Of a DNA stretch of 64,000 bases, positions 54,344-64,000 are shown one piece after another (the stretch's first letter is position 1; each line of letters opens with the position of its first letter). Below the pieces are notes generated by a model. The model saw only the letters and a list, made by a program, of their open reading frames with translations, was not told where the DNA came from and ran no database searches. The stretch spans positions 155,648,249 through 155,712,248 of the forward strand of contig CM077149.1 of assembly GCA_039583875.1 (NCBI GenBank), given 5' to 3'. The translations under genes and the position numbers were made by a program. The stretch comes from Platanthera guangdongensis. Its lineage: Eukaryota > Streptophyta > Magnoliopsida > Asparagales > Orchidaceae.

Positions 54344-55699
54344 TGTGATATGCCGGTAATGTATATATAAAATAACGCAAGTGTACGTGCCAATTCAAGT
54401 AATACAAAGTGAGTAGAGATCATTCCCTCGGGGAAATAACTAATTTAATGCTTGCAAATACTAGATTGACCTTTTCTTTAAATTCAAGTAGATTAATTAT
54501 AACTAATATTAGATAATAAATGAAGTACGTGCACTAATACGATTACGTAACTCTAACGAAATGGAAAGGTATTTTAATCCATAAAGAGAGAGAGTCTTGT
54601 AAGTTGGTTTCCCAAGCCTATTGCGATGAGTTTTAAATGGGTTCTTTATGCTTCACTTGATTGCTACTTTGCAATGATTTGAAAGTGGAATTCTTTATCT
54701 CTCGATCTCAGAAATCCGTTCACCCTCACCCCCTAGTTATCTCTAACTTAGGTAAGAAAAAGCATATAAAAAGTGCACAAATCAGTGTTGCTAATATGAA
54801 GAAGAAATCTCTTTCTCTCTGTTATATTATACTGAGATCTATGTTACACTTACGCCACTCCTCTCTCAAATCTTGCAGCGTAGTATAAAAATAGAACTTG
54901 GTTAAAAATTCATGCGACTCCTCTCTCGAATCTCGCCGCATAGAATGAAGTGTTCAACTCTAGATTAGCGTAACTACTCTCTCGAATCTCTCCATGCAAT
55001 TTAGAGGAAGAAACATAATCCAACATTTCTCATAAAATAGAGCATAGATGCAGTAAAAGTAGTTTCCAAGAAAACATGAAAGAGTGTTAAATCATAACAT
55101 CACTCAATAGGACAAGGTACTACCAACATACAAGACTCAGAAATTTTAGTTCATGATGGCTGAAGAACACCACAAAAAAGGAAAGATCTTACAACACATG
55201 ATGGTAAGAATGCAAAATAGTGCAAGAAAAAGCTCTCCAATTCGTGTCCAAGCAACCCTTCTCCAAGACCCGAATTTGCCCTAGTTCTTCCTACTTCTCC
55301 AAAGCAAAGTCCCTCTCTTTCTCCTTTCCAAGAAGGAGTAATCATCCTCCTTTCCAGCCAAAATCCCCCTTTAATTTCGTGTCTCCATCTGAAGGGATGT
55401 CTCCCTTCATTTTGTAACCGCTGCAGTTTTTTTAAAATTTCGAAATTCCGCGAGTTATTATAACAACTGAAATAAGTTGTTATAACAACGTTCGCATGCC
55501 AGAAAAAACTGCTCAGCATTACTTCTTCAGATTGGATTTTTTTGATAATTCTGACAAGAAAACATTGAAAAATGGTCAAATTAATCAAATAAGGGTTAAA
55601 TATAAATTTTATCATCTTTTCATACACATTAAAATATATTTTTCACCATTTATGCCAAAGAAAATGAGCATAGATAACTTCTTTCAAGAAGTTATCACA
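54344..55699 (-). repeat. Athila-like gypsy 3' LTR, minus orientation (1356 bp)
   Basis: The plus strand begins TGTGATATGCC and ends AGTTATCACA, giving TGTGATA/TATCACA inverted ends. Right of it the minus strand reads CAAGTGTGGGGG, a polypurine tract, so this is the 3' LTR of a minus-oriented element. A TTATAACAACT/AGTTGTTATAA hairpin lies at about 55456-55483. Open frames inside are short and unconvincing. Confidence 0.6.
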
Positions 55700-57165
55700 C
55701 CCCCACACTTGAGTCTTGCTAGTCCCGAGCAAAGACAATTCATAAGATTGAATTGGGTGAATGGATAATTATTAAGATGAAAGTTCAATGATCCTTTTTC
55801 ATAACCCAACTCAATTAAAGCATACTCAAGAAATCCGCTTTACTCAACAGGTAAGCTTGTCAATCATTAAAAGTTCAACCATCACAAATCCATTAGTTTG
55901 ATAAAAGATAAAGCACAATTAAGAATTCTGGTGTTGTGTGTGTTTTTCTTCAAAATTATTTACTCCCACGCAATTTTTTTATTGAACCTCTGCATTAATT
56001 AGAAAGGATAAGAATATGCTAAGTTTTAGATTTAACCTCCACAAGAGTTAGTAGTTCAAGTGAACGTGGTTTGACTTTGGCTTGGCTAGCAATTTAAAGG
56101 TAGGCTTTGATAGTGGAGTGGAAATTCCTTAGTCAATAATCTTAATCATTCACCATGTTATGAGGCTCAATTCTTAAGCATTAAATATATAAATACTATG
56201 CCTATAGTTGGGATCATTCCAAGTATGTATTCGCTTACCTAGGCCACATATCACTATGACAACACCGATTTTTTTCTCTCTTTTTGGTCACAGTTGTGAT
56301 CATTCCAAGTAGGCACCTACATACTTAGGCCGCATATCACTATGACATTTATCCTCTTTTTATGTTTTTTTATATGCTGAATTGAAGCACCCATAAATGA
56401 CTAGTGAATTAAGATACAATTAGTATAAATCTAAGGAATTTAATCATTTGGTAATGTATAGCCAAATGATAACGAACAAGCTCAAAGAATCTCATGAATG
56501 ATCAAAATGGTTCAGCTACATCCTCTCTTGTCTTGGCTTACATCCTTAACTTAGTTCTTGCTCACCCCTTATTATTAATAATATTATTATTTTTTAAGAA
56601 GTTAATATCAAAAGATTGCAGGGAAGTAAAAATGAATTGAAGAAAGTTGTGCATAAAATAAATACTTAAGTGTGCTTTACCCAAAAATCTTACTAACTTT
56701 AAATTCAAAATCCGAACTCTTAAGATTGTCTAGCTATACCATTAATTAAGGTAAGAATTCAGATCATTAACACTCATGCTCAATCAAAATATTAATCACC
56801 CAATTAGTAGAGGATGAACCACCCCCCACACTTAAATCTTTGCTAGACCATAGTAAAACTACTTGTAGTTTATAAATTGTAATTGCTATATAACACAAGA
56901 TAATAGTGAGGAAGCACTTAAGGACATAAATAACTGAATTTAAATAACTCCCCTGAATTCAGAAGTTGAGACTGTTGTTCAACTTACTTCATTGATTAAG
57001 TATCCTTTAGTATGCATATTCAATTGATAAATCTGCATGTTGTGCATCCTGAGTATATTCCAATATTTAGAACTTTCATATGCCTCAATAAGAGGGAACG
57101 TAATCACAATAAGTTCAACAAAATAAGTTCAACATTCATATGCCTCAATAAGAGGAAACATCTAA
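55700..57165 (-). mobile_element. 3' untranslated interior of the Athila-like element; no gene
   Basis: AT-rich sequence without coding blocks on either strand. It holds a second polypurine-like motif (minus strand AAGTGTGGGGGG, about 56822) 1.1 kb from the first, a repeated AGTTGTGATCATTCCAAGTA-like block (56200-56340), and a repeated CATATGCCTCAATAAGAGG (57077, 57137). Athila elements have a long noncoding region between pol and the 3' LTR, which this resembles. The family call is tentative. Confidence 0.5.
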
Positions 57166-57169
57166 GTAT

Positions 57170-58723
57170 TCAAAGTCCAGTATCATACTCCAGTCGACGA
57201 ATTCACCTTCTCAGCTCGACAAACTTAGATCACATTCTTGGCAAGATTTATCAAGTAGCAGCTAGAAGTTCTCAGCTCGACGAAACTAGTTCTCAGGTCG
57301 ACGAACCCAGTTCTCAGGTCAACGAACCCAGTTCTCAGATCGACGAACCCAGTTCTCAGGATGACGATTTCTGGACACGTTACTTCAACATTCTCAATTC
57401 CAAGAAACATGGAATTCTGTTATTCAGTCGACGAAGTTATATTCTCAGCTCGACGAACTTGATACACAGAATTGGCAAGGTTCCAGAGAAAGCAGTTCTG
57501 TCCTCAGGTCGAAGATCTTGGATCTCAGCTCGACGAATAACTGTTATCTGGTCGACAAACTTGACTTCTCTGCTCGACGAACTCTGGACACAGGTCGACG
57601 AATTCTGTTCTCTGCTCAACGATTTCTGTAAAGTTCCAGACTTAGAAATTTCCCTCCCTCTGTCCCTTTTCTATTGCAATAATTCTTAAGTAATCAATGC
57701 TAAATATTCTCTGAATACTATCATTAGAAGCAAGCATTGATTACGGTCTTCATCAGGATTATTACTTGCCGCTTTCCAATGGGACAGTTGGGGAAATCAA
57801 TAAATGCAAATATTCTCCAGGTCGTCAGCATTGAATGAAGGAATTCAAAATTCAGATGGAAGATTTCATGGAAAATATAAAAAGGATTTTTCCTCTTTCT
57901 TCCATAGATATACACAGATAGCAATAAGGATTTTCTACCTTCTTCTCAGGAGAACACGCAGAGCAAAATAGTGTGACAACAGTCACACAGTAATAGAGAA
58001 TAAGAAGCCCTAGCCCTTGACCAGAGAAAGCACAACAAGCTGAAGAAGAAGAAGAACACACATTCAAGATCAAGAGTCTTCTTCCCTCTACATTCCAGGA
58101 CTCTTCAAAGGACAACAAACACTTTATCTGTCAAAAAGTTCCGGAACATCATCTGGTCAAGGCTGAAATATTGAAGACCTATCACTCTGCACCAAAGCTC
58201 CAAACTTCCTGAACCAATCAATATCTTATGGGGAGCTATTTGCTAAAATCAAGATCCACTAAAGTCTTCTCAGTTGTATTTGAGAAAGAGAAGACAAAAT
58301 CACTCTCTCATCCCCACTATATAAAGGGTTCTTAACTCCCTTCAAAAGTTATTCCTGGGTGCAAGTCACCTGATCAAAAGACTTGAGGATTGGTTTTTGA
58401 GCACCTGATCAAAAGCTCATTGGTGGCATTCACCTGATCAAAAACCTGAGTGGATTCCTACCAGGGTGGTAGAATAGTGGATGTACCCAGATTGGGAAAC
58501 CACTATAAAATTCTTGTGTTGTTTGGTTGCTCCTTTTCTCTTGTTCTTCCTGTGGTTGTATGGCTTAGGTTTGTTGTGTCTATGGTATTTAATTTAATCT
58601 CTGCAGCATCTATGATAGATTAATTTATCTCAGGACTGATTTGTTAAGTAGCAAAAATTTTATAAACCCTAAATATTCTATTCACCCCCCTCTAGAGTAT
58701 TTCAAATCTAGCCCTTACTTTCA
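57170..58723 (+). repeat. Sire-3 5' LTR, missing its first few hundred bp
   Basis: From about 57170 it aligns with the Sire-2 LTR from about 25640 on. It carries the same TCGACGA dyads (57190-57620), the CACCTGATCAAAAG repeats (58365-58445) and the CCCCCCTCTAGAGTAT end. It ends TTACTTTCA at 58723. The U3 start with TGTTGGATCC is absent. Confidence 0.82.
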
Positions 58724-58725
58724 AT

Positions 58726-58737
58726 TGGTATCAAAAC
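58726..58737 (+). other. Sire-3 primer-binding site, mutated
   Basis: TGGTATCAAAAC has two G-to-A changes compared with the perfect site in Sire-2. Confidence 0.8.
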
Positions 58738-58827
58738 AAGGTTCTTTTGGTTATACAAGCTAACCCTTAAACCGAAAGATCCTGAGTTTGATCCGAGTTT
58801 TATTTATATTAGATATATATTCACTGC

Positions 58828-60345
58828 ATGACACAGAACAAAGATTATGCAAACACCAGACCTCTAGTGTGCAACCTAAATAGGTTTTCCATCTGAAAGA
58901 CAAGAATAAGATTATATATGAATTCTATTGATGAGGACATCTACAACTCTATCTTGATAGGTCCTCCTCAAGCAACTGCCTCTATATCTACAGCAGCTTC
59001 AAGCACTAATGCAGTTCCACCACCTGAGTGGACTGAAGCACAAAAGAAAGCCAAGGTTGCTGATGCAAAGACCATGAACATTCTGGCCCAAACAATGTCA
59101 GATGACATTTTTCAAAAAGTGAAAGATAGAAGATCCAATGAGCTGAAAACCCTAGATAAGGACATCACCCTCACTAAGGTGAATGACAAAATCCTTATGT
59201 TCTTCCCAAGCACATGGGATTCAAGGATCTGGCCAATCAAGGAGGCTAGAAGCCTAAATGAGATTTCCATAGAATATCTTTTAGGAAAGCTCAAATCTTA
59301 TGAGCAGCTCATTAAATCCAGAGAAGCAGCTGAGCAGAGAACACCTCCACCAGCAAGGAAGGAACACAACCTGGCATTCAAGGCTATCGAAGAATCTGAA
59401 GCCTCAACAGTCAATGAAGAGTTGATGAGTTTCTTTGCCAAGAGATTCTATAAAATGGCAAGGAAAGATTTCAGAAGAAAGTCATCTAAGTAGGATGACA
59501 AGCCAAGGTATGACAAAACCCCCACTAAAGAAGTGGTGTGCTTTGGTTGCAGGAAACCTGGACACTTCATCTCAGAATGTCTAGAGAATCAGAAGAAAGA
59601 GAAAAGAAGAGAGAAGGATACAAGAAGATAATAGATTTCAAGACCTTCCTCCAGCAAATATAAAAAGAAGGAGAAAGGCTTTGTAGCTGAAAGCTGGAGT
59701 GAAACTGAAGATGAGTCCACATCTTCCAGCTCCAGTGAAGAAGAAGAAGAGGCAAGGGCCAAAGAAGTCTGCCTCATGGACATTGATGCCTCCAGAAGTC
59801 AGTCAGATGAAGAAGATGCATCTGACAATGAAGAAGCTTCTGAATTAGAAGCTGATCAGGTATTGTCAACTTTTGATTATAGCTCTGACAGTTTTAAATC
59901 TGAATTCAAAATCATGTGTATTGATTTAATATACTCGGAGAAAAAAATCAAAGCACTTAGGGAAAAATTAGCTAATCAAGAAACTATGATTTCTGAAAAC
60001 ACTAGGTTAAAGGATGAACTAAATCTAGCCAATGAACAAATTATCTCTTTGAAAGCACAGCTATGTGAGGCCAAATAACTTGAGGAATCTCTCAATGGGA
60101 GAAGCCTTAAGCTGATGGACATTACAAGCACAGTCAATGCCAGACTAAATGACAAACTGGGCTTGGGTGCTTCATCAAGTTTACCCCACATTCTTAAAAA
60201 GAATATTTTATCAACCCCTATTAAATTTGTTTCTGCTAAGGGCAAAGAAATAATAACCAGTAAACAAATCACAGAAGAAATGCCAAACTTTAAAAATCAC
60301 AAAAACTGAAACCAGAAAACCTTAGGTAAAAACAAAGTTTAGCAA
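58828..60345 (+). pseudogene. Sire-3 gag, with an in-frame internal deletion and intact zinc knuckle
   Basis: The ATG at 58828 is followed by a TGA near 58897 in the same frame as the body (58918-59493). Compared with Sire-2, about 150 bp of the capsid core is missing at 59120 (FQKV joins KDRRSNELKTL) without loss of frame. The knuckle CFGCRKPGHFISEC (about 59540-59581) is intact CX2CX4HX4C. An acidic Ser/Glu stretch and a likely coiled coil follow (59776-60078). Stops lie near 59490 and 60076. Confidence 0.82.
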
Positions 60346-60348
60346 ATT

Positions 60349-60666
60349 TTGTCGAACTCAGATCGACGAAATGTGGACAGTTTGTCGAACTCAAGTCGAC
60401 GAACTCTGTATGGTTCGTCGAGCAGAGATCGACGAACTTGGGGCACAGAAAATGACTATGTTCATTCTCTGAGCAGAGATCGACAATCTCATCCCATTTC
60501 ATCGAACTCTGGTCGACGAACTCACAACATTTCGTCGAACCCAGGAAGACTTAATAAAAATTATAACTATAACAATAACCCTAATCAAACCAGAAAACCC
60601 TTTAACCCTCTTGCTGATTGGATAATATCACCTAGAAGATATCACCCCTTAGGATATAACTCATAA
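60349..60666 (+). CDS. Sire-3 gag-protease linker encoded by TCGACGA dyads
   Basis: This 105-codon open stretch lies between gag and protease in the place of the linker. Its first two thirds are translated from the dyad cluster (60350-60535), giving a Ser/Asn/Arg-rich peptide with repeated SNSxRR and SRDRR motifs. The rest (NPLADWIISPRRYHPLGY) is shared with Sire-2. Part of a polyprotein, not a separate gene. Confidence 0.55.
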   Translation: MSNSDRRNVDSLSNSSRRTLYGSSSRDRRTWGTENDYVHSLSRDRQSHPISSNSGRRTHNISSNPGRLNKNYNYNNNPNQTRKPFNPLADWIISPRRYHPLGYNS

Positions 60667-60729
60667 CCTGAATTCTCTGTGATATTTAGTTTTTCTTATC
60701 AGCAAAACAAAGGACCCAAGGTAACATGG

Positions 60730-61175
60730 GTCAAGAACAATTAATTATTTTCTCTGCAGGTGAAGAGCTGTCTAGTTGTTAATCAACTATAGTATCTGGA
60801 CAGTGGATGTTCCAAGCACATGACTGACAACAAGGACAACTTACACAATTACAAGTCCAAGATGGGGCCAAAGGTAATCTTTGGTGATTCAAAGTGTGGC
60901 TAGTCTGAAGGCTATGGAGAAGTAAGGATTGGAGCAGTCACATTCAAGAAGGTGACTTATGTAAAAGGACTCAAGCATAACCTCATCTCTATCAGCCAAT
61001 TATGTGATGAACGTTATCAGGTACACTTTAACTCTACATCATGTATTATTTCTAATAAAGAAAAAAAAGTTTTAATTGGAAATAGACAAGGAAACATATA
61101 CTTAGTTGATTTTCTTTCTGCCAATTCAGATATTTGTTGGCTTAATATTGTTTGCAATCAAAATGAATTATGACA
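60730..61175 (+). pseudogene. Sire-3 protease
   Basis: The active-site block LDSGCSKHMTD is at about 60798-60830. TAG codons stand at about 60788 and 60901, where Sire-2 has sense codons. The C-terminal part (VKGLKHNLISISQLCDE) is open from 60952 to 61173. Confidence 0.8.
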
Positions 61176-62290
61176 TAAAAGACTAGGACATGTAAACATG
61201 AAAAATATTGCTAGGCTATATAAAGACAGCCTTGTAAGAGGCTTACCTTCTGGTCCCTACAAGAAGGAAGGCCTTTGCAGGGCTTGTCAACTAGGCAAGC
61301 AAACTAAATCTAATTTTAAATCAATTAATAAAAGTGATTCACCTAGGATCTTGTACTTGCTACACATGGATCTCTTTGGACCCATTGCTGTACAAAGCCT
61401 AGGAGGGAAATTCTATACTCTAGTCATTGTAGATGACTTCTCAAGATTCACTTGAGTGTTCTTTCTGAGATCTAAGTCAGATACCTTTAAAGTTCTTAAA
61501 GATTTTCTTAGGACCATACAAATTGAGTACTCTACTTATGTTGTATTGATTAGAAGTGATCATGGTACTGAGTTTGAGTCTCTTCTTATGCATGAGTTCT
61601 GTGAGAAGGAAGGTATCCGACACTGCTTCTCAACTCCTAAAACTCCCCACCAAAATGGGGTAGCTGAAAGGAAGAATAGAACCCTGATTGAAGCTGCATG
61701 CACATTACTTGCAGATGCTTATATGCCACTATCCTTTTGGGCATAGGCTGAAAGCACATCAAATTATGTACTGAACATAAGTTTGATACATAAACTTAAG
61801 AATAAGACTCCCTATGAATTACTTAAATGGAAGAAACCTAAAATCACCTATTTTAAAGTATTTGGATGTGTGTGCTATATACATAATAATAACAAGAAAT
61901 ATGTTAGAAAGTTTGAAGCTAAGGCTGAAGAGGGAATTTTTCTAGGATATTACCAAGTAAGCAAAACTTATAGGGTGTTTAACAAATCTACTTTAAAAAT
62001 TAAGGAATCAATTCATATTATCTTTGATGAAACTAACATGTCTTATAAGGAGAAAGAGATTTCTACTAATAACACTTTACAGGTACCTCACTTGTGTGAG
62101 AAAATGGGTGAATTAAACCTTTCACAAGGAGCTATAACACCCTCTCCTCCACAGGTTGTTGAAGACAGTGAAGAAGAATCTTTAGAAGAAGTTGAATCTC
62201 ATTCAACAACAAACATAATTCCATAAGAGGAATTAATTCCAAATGCTGTTGCTGAACCAACTCCATTCACTGACTTTGTCACATTAAGGG
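61176..62290 (+). pseudogene. Sire-3 pre-integrase domain and integrase
   Basis: Zinc motif region (HKRLGHVNM-like, then GLCRACQLGKQTK), core start MDLFGPIAVQSLGGKFYTL and VDDFSRFT, stop TGA at 61453, FFLRSKSDTFKVLKDFLR, VVLIRSDHGTEFESLL with the second catalytic Asp, HQNGVAERKNRTLIEAA with the Glu region, a TAG near 61744, then the C-terminus FKVFGCVCYIHNNNKK. The linker to RT is Glu/Ser-rich and has a TAA at 62224. Confidence 0.87.
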
Positions 62291-63920
62291 ATCACCCTAG
62301 ATCTCAAGTGATTGGAGACATGTCAGTAGGTGTACAGACAATGCATCAACTCAACCAAGACTTGATGCATGTATGTTTCCTCTCTCAAGTTGAACCTCAA
62401 TCCATAAAAGATGCTGAGCAAGATCCCCACTGGATCATTGCAATGCAAGAGGAACTCAACCAATTTGAGAGATGTAGAGTTTATGATTTGGTTCCAAGAC
62501 CCAAAGACTACCCAATCATTGGAACCAAATGGGTATATAGAAACAAGCTTGATGCCCATGGTGCAATTGTGAGGAACAAGGCTAGGCTTGTTGCTCAAGG
62601 ATATAATCAAGAAGAAGACATAGACTATGATCAAACTTTTGCACCAGTTGCAAGGTTAGAAACAATCAGAATCTTCCTTGCCTATGATGCCTACAAAAAG
62701 TTTAAAGTCTACCATATGGATGTGAAAAGTGTCTTTCTAAATGGAGTACTAAAAGAAGAGGTTTATGTTGAACAACCTCCATGTTTTGTCTCTCCAACTC
62801 ATTCTTCTTATGTATTTAGATTGCATAAAGCCCTCTATAGTCTAAAGCAAGCTCCAAGATCTTGGTATGAGACATTAGCTAGCTTTTTGATAGAGCATAA
62901 ATTCACTAGAGGCATAGTAGATAAAACCTTAGTCACTAGACATTATAAGGATCAAACCTTGTTAGTACAAATATATGTGGATGACATTATATTTGGGTCT
63001 ACTGATTCCAAACTATGCAAGAGGTTCTCTGACCTCATGCATTCAAAGTTTGAGATGAGCAGCATGGGTGAGCTCTCCTACTTCCTTGGTCTCCAAGTGA
63101 AGCAATTACCTGATGACATCTTCATCTTCCAGGCTAAATATACTAAAGAGATTATTAAGAAGTTTGGGATGGCTGATGTCTCAGCAAATAAAACACCTAT
63201 GTCAACTAATGCTATAATAGATTCTGATCCACATGAGAAACCTGTTGACTTGAAGTTATATAGGGACATTGTTGGGTCTCTATTATATCTTACAGCTAGC
63301 AGACCTGATATCATGTTTGCCACATGCCTTTGTGCTAGGTTCCAAGTGAACCCTAAAGAATCTCACCTAATTTTCTTTAAAAAAAATTTGAGATATATAA
63401 AGAGTTGTCCTAGTCTAGTCCTTTGGTATCCTACTGAGTCAGAATTTGATTTAACTGGATATTCAGATGCTGACTTTACTGGATGCAGGGTAGACAAGAA
63501 AAGTACTTCAGAAACTTGCCAGTTCTTAGGTATGAGATTAGTGTCTTGGTTCTGCAAGAAACAATCATCTGTGTCCACATCAACTGCTGAAGCGGAATAC
63601 ATTGCAGCTGGCAGTTGCTGTTCACAGATGTTGTGAATTCAGAATCAAATCCTGGACTATGGTTTCAACTTAAATAATTCAACTCTATTATGTGATAACA
63701 CAAGTGCTATATCCATAGCACAAAATCCAGTCCATCACAGTAGGACTAATCATATAAACATTAGACATCACTTCATTAGAGAGCGTATAGACAAAAAACA
63801 AAATTAAACTTGTCTATATTTACACTGATTTACAAAGAGCTGATATTTTCACCAAACCCTTGGATGAAAGAAATCACTTATTTTTTATAAATCAGCTTGG
63901 CATGATCAATGGAGAAGCTT
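62291..63920 (+). pseudogene. Sire-3 reverse transcriptase and RNase H
   Basis: The frame is open from about 62308 to a TGA at 63636. RT has [60 protein letters not shown] and [13 protein letters not shown]. RNase H blocks are [16 protein letters not shown] and [15 protein letters not shown]. After the stop the RNase H end remains readable (HIxIRHHFIRER) to about 63920, with a one-base insertion in an A run near 63797. Confidence 0.9.
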
Positions 63921-63934
63921 TAACTTAATTTCTG

Positions 63935-64000
63935 TCTGCACTCGACGAATTTTTCAAAGTTCTTCGAACAGAGCTCGACGAACTGGGGAAAGTTCTTGAG
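63935..64000. repeat. Start of the post-pol dyad spacer of Sire-3
   Basis: CTCGACGAATTT...TTCTTCGAACAGAGCTCGACGAACTGG repeats the block at 40827-40890 of Sire-2. It is cut by the window end. Confidence 0.75.

Larger units (their letters stand above)
57170..64000 (+). mobile_element. Sire-3: Sirevirus-type copia element, 5'-truncated LTR, running off the right edge
   Basis: Order: truncated 5' LTR (about 57170-58723), primer site, gag, dyad linker, protease, integrase, RT-RNase H and the start of the post-pol dyad spacer at 63940. It is the same family as Sire-2, with high similarity along the whole pol, and serves as the uninterrupted reference for the Sire-2 insertions. The left LTR end is missing at the junction with the Athila-like sequence. 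Confidence 0.85.

Overview
The window is nuclear DNA of a flowering plant. A monocot is more likely than a dicot, because the one ordinary gene has a GC-rich first exon, but this is weak evidence. Only one host gene is recognisable, a four-exon MEI2-like RNA-binding protein at 10058-11439 on the plus strand. Almost everything else is a nest of LTR retrotransposons with a few small DNA transposons, which is typical of gene-poor sequence in a large plant genome.

Layout, left to right. 1-7054 is the 3' half of a Sirevirus-type Ty1/copia element (Sire-1): integrase-RT linker, RT-RNase H, a second ORF, polypurine tract and 3' LTR. 7055-8996 is LTR-like sequence of a Ty3/gypsy element in minus orientation. 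9027-9432 is a terminal-inverted-repeat element with two near-perfect palindromes. 9838-11439 is the MEI2-like gene with its TATA box. 13012-20665 holds decayed copia elements: a plus-strand one (copia-B: LTR end and primer site at 13291, gag at 19552, protease at about 20520) and a minus-strand one (copia-A, about 13330-18650) that probably lies inside it. At 20666 a gypsy element of the Tat lineage (Tat-1) interrupts the copia-B protease. Tat-1 carries only gag-protease and is itself interrupted at 25317 by a second Sirevirus (Sire-2). Sire-2 is split at 30076-38478 by a complete Tekay/Del-type chromovirus with a perfect 5-bp target duplication. From about 40980 a minus-strand copia (copia-C) begins; it is split at 41915-53164 by a complete, young Tat element (Tat-2) with 839-bp LTRs and a perfect 5-bp target duplication. 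54344-57165 looks like the 3' LTR and 3' untranslated part of an Athila-like gypsy element. About 57170 to the end is a third Sirevirus (Sire-3).

The most interesting item is in Tat-2. On the strand opposite to gag-pol, between pol and the 3' LTR, are two TATA-led units whose exons join in frame across short introns of 64, 64 and 68 bp (42948-43921 and 44490-45847). The second unit reads into a hairpin-bearing tandem array that is related to an 80-bp array in Tat-1. Other notable patterns are a TCGTCGA/TCGACGA dyad repeated in the LTRs, the pol spacer and the gag-protease linker of all three Sireviruses; a 482-bp duplication in copia-A that arose after the element had died; and a GC-AG intron plus a PAM2-like motif in the MEI2-like gene.

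All assignments rest on reading translated motifs and repeat boundaries by eye; no database search was possible. Retroelement coding regions are nearly all broken by stops or frameshifts. They are described as found and not reconstructed.
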